A stretch of 64,000 bases of DNA from assembly GCF_009901955.1 (NCBI RefSeq), contig NZ_WUTS01000001.1:1337666-1401665 (forward strand). Reading direction: 5' to 3'. How positions within the stretch are numbered: the first letter of the stretch is position 1; each line of letters starts with the position of its first letter. Made by a program: the position numbers and the translations under genes. Under the pieces are notes generated by a model that was given only the letters and a program-made list of their open reading frames with translations, was not told where the DNA came from and made no database searches. This stretch comes from Halomonas icarae. Lineage in GTDB: Bacteria; Pseudomonadota; Gammaproteobacteria; Pseudomonadales; Halomonadaceae. This document shows positions 63,389 to 64,000 of the stretch, piece after piece.

Positions 63389-64000
63389 TCAGTGGATCAG
63401 CATATGGCCCATGATGCCGAGGGCGAAGCCGAGCACCGCGCCGAGAGGAGGGCCCCAGTGGCGCTCGAGTCTGGCCTGGGGGGCCAGATCCTGGAACACC
63501 GAGTAGAGGATGCCGCCGGCGGCAAACAGCATGATGGCGGCGACGACCGAGGGGTAGTCGGCCAGCCACCAGAACCCACCGAGGCCGGCGAGTGGTCCCA
63601 GCCAGGCCATGGTGAAGAACATCCCGACCAGGCGGCGTGCTGAATAGGCGGTGCTCTGGCGAAGCTCATGATAGGCGTTGAAGCCTTCCGGCAGATTCTG
63701 CAGCGCCATCAGGCCGGCCAGCAGCATGCCCCCGCTGCTGCCGTAGGCGAATGCGGCCCCCAGTGCCAGCGCCTCGGGCACGAAGTCGGCGAGCATGGCG
63801 GCAAGCTGGCTGGCCGAGGAGCCGCTGCGCGCCAGCATCACATCCAGTGCCATGAAGGCAATGCCGCCAGCCAGAAACCAGGCGGCAGCGCTTCCCAGGG
63901 AGAGATCCGGCAGGCTATCGGGCACCAATACCAGGGCCACTGCCGAGAGCAGTGCCCCGCCACCGAAGGCGATGATGCCATGGCGCAGCTCGCTCTCGAG
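63389..64000 (-). CDS. ZIP-family metal transporter, 5' end missing
   Basis: The C-terminal 203 residues of a ZIP-type divalent metal permease. The frame is open to the window end, so the start is upstream of it on the minus strand. Five or six helices are visible. LADFVPEALALGAAFAYG and MALQNLPEGFNAYHEL are the intramembrane metal-site segments (ZIP families have HNxPEG here; this one has QNLPEG). Likely zinc or iron import. Convergent with glnA. Confidence 0.82.
   Translation of the reverse strand, partial: LESELRHGIIAFGGGALLSAVALVLVPDSLPDLSLGSAAAWFLAGGIAFMALDVMLARSGSSASQLAAMLADFVPEALALGAAFAYGSSGGMLLAGLMALQNLPEGFNAYHELRQSTAYSARRLVGMFFTMAWLGPLAGLGGFWWLADYPSVVAAIMLFAAGGILYSVFQDLAPQARLERHWGPPLGAVLGFALGIMGHMLIH

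Overview
The window is G+C-rich, densely coded DNA with gammaproteobacterial gene content. NhaD Na+/H+ antiport, a betaine-type binding protein, DUF6482 and DUF6746 proteins and a sodium-coupled NSS transporter together suggest a halophilic or halotolerant member of the Halomonadaceae (inference from gene content). No rRNA, tRNA, CRISPR array, integrase or intact transposase was seen.

Layout: 1-2.3 kb holds the end of an EamA transporter and a thiM-thiE thiamine salvage operon behind a TPP riboswitch. 2.4-8 kb holds nhaD, a perfect CTTAAG-N5-CTTAAG box in front of an unannotated small membrane protein, a QseBC/PmrAB-like two-component system, an NlpC/P60 lipoprotein, a DUF6482 protein and glyoxalase I. 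8-12.3 kb holds a betaine-type binding protein and a Fur-box-preceded catecholate siderophore receptor with its PiuC hydroxylase. 12.3-23.2 kb is the most unusual part: an aromatic amine dehydrogenase (aauBEDA) cluster followed by a monohaem cytochrome, a flavin/BFD/membrane-cytochrome-b-like fusion and a pentahaem cytochrome. It lies between a LolD/FtsX-type ABC exporter and a lipocalin-like lipoprotein that usually neighbours such an exporter.

23.4-26.4 kb is a Zur-box-preceded zinc uptake operon (small ORF-znuC-znuB-znuA) with very His-rich ZnuA. 26.4-34.7 kb is mixed: a UbiF-like hydroxylase, an aldo/keto reductase, a beta-barrel protein, an MFS transporter, a REP-like hairpin, an orphan 593-residue protein, MOT1-type molybdate uptake with molbindin, and YbjQ. 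34.6-42.6 kb is a defence block: a nuclease-gene remnant, then hsdR-HNH-hsdM-hsdS-Abi in one orientation.

42.6-64 kb is mostly ordinary: a DUF2235 hydrolase, a PhoD phosphatase, a pterin-domain-like periplasmic protein overlapping a diguanylate cyclase, a C45 acyltransferase, a GltP-type symporter, a branched-chain-type ABC importer, an NSS transporter, typA, glnA with NtrC/IHF/sigma-54 sites, and a ZIP transporter cut by the window end.

The genes suggest an organism that oxidises aromatic amines in the periplasm, passing electrons through c-type cytochromes and releasing ammonia. It also tightly controls iron, zinc, molybdate, sodium and nitrogen. All family assignments are from reading the translated sequence; no database search was run.
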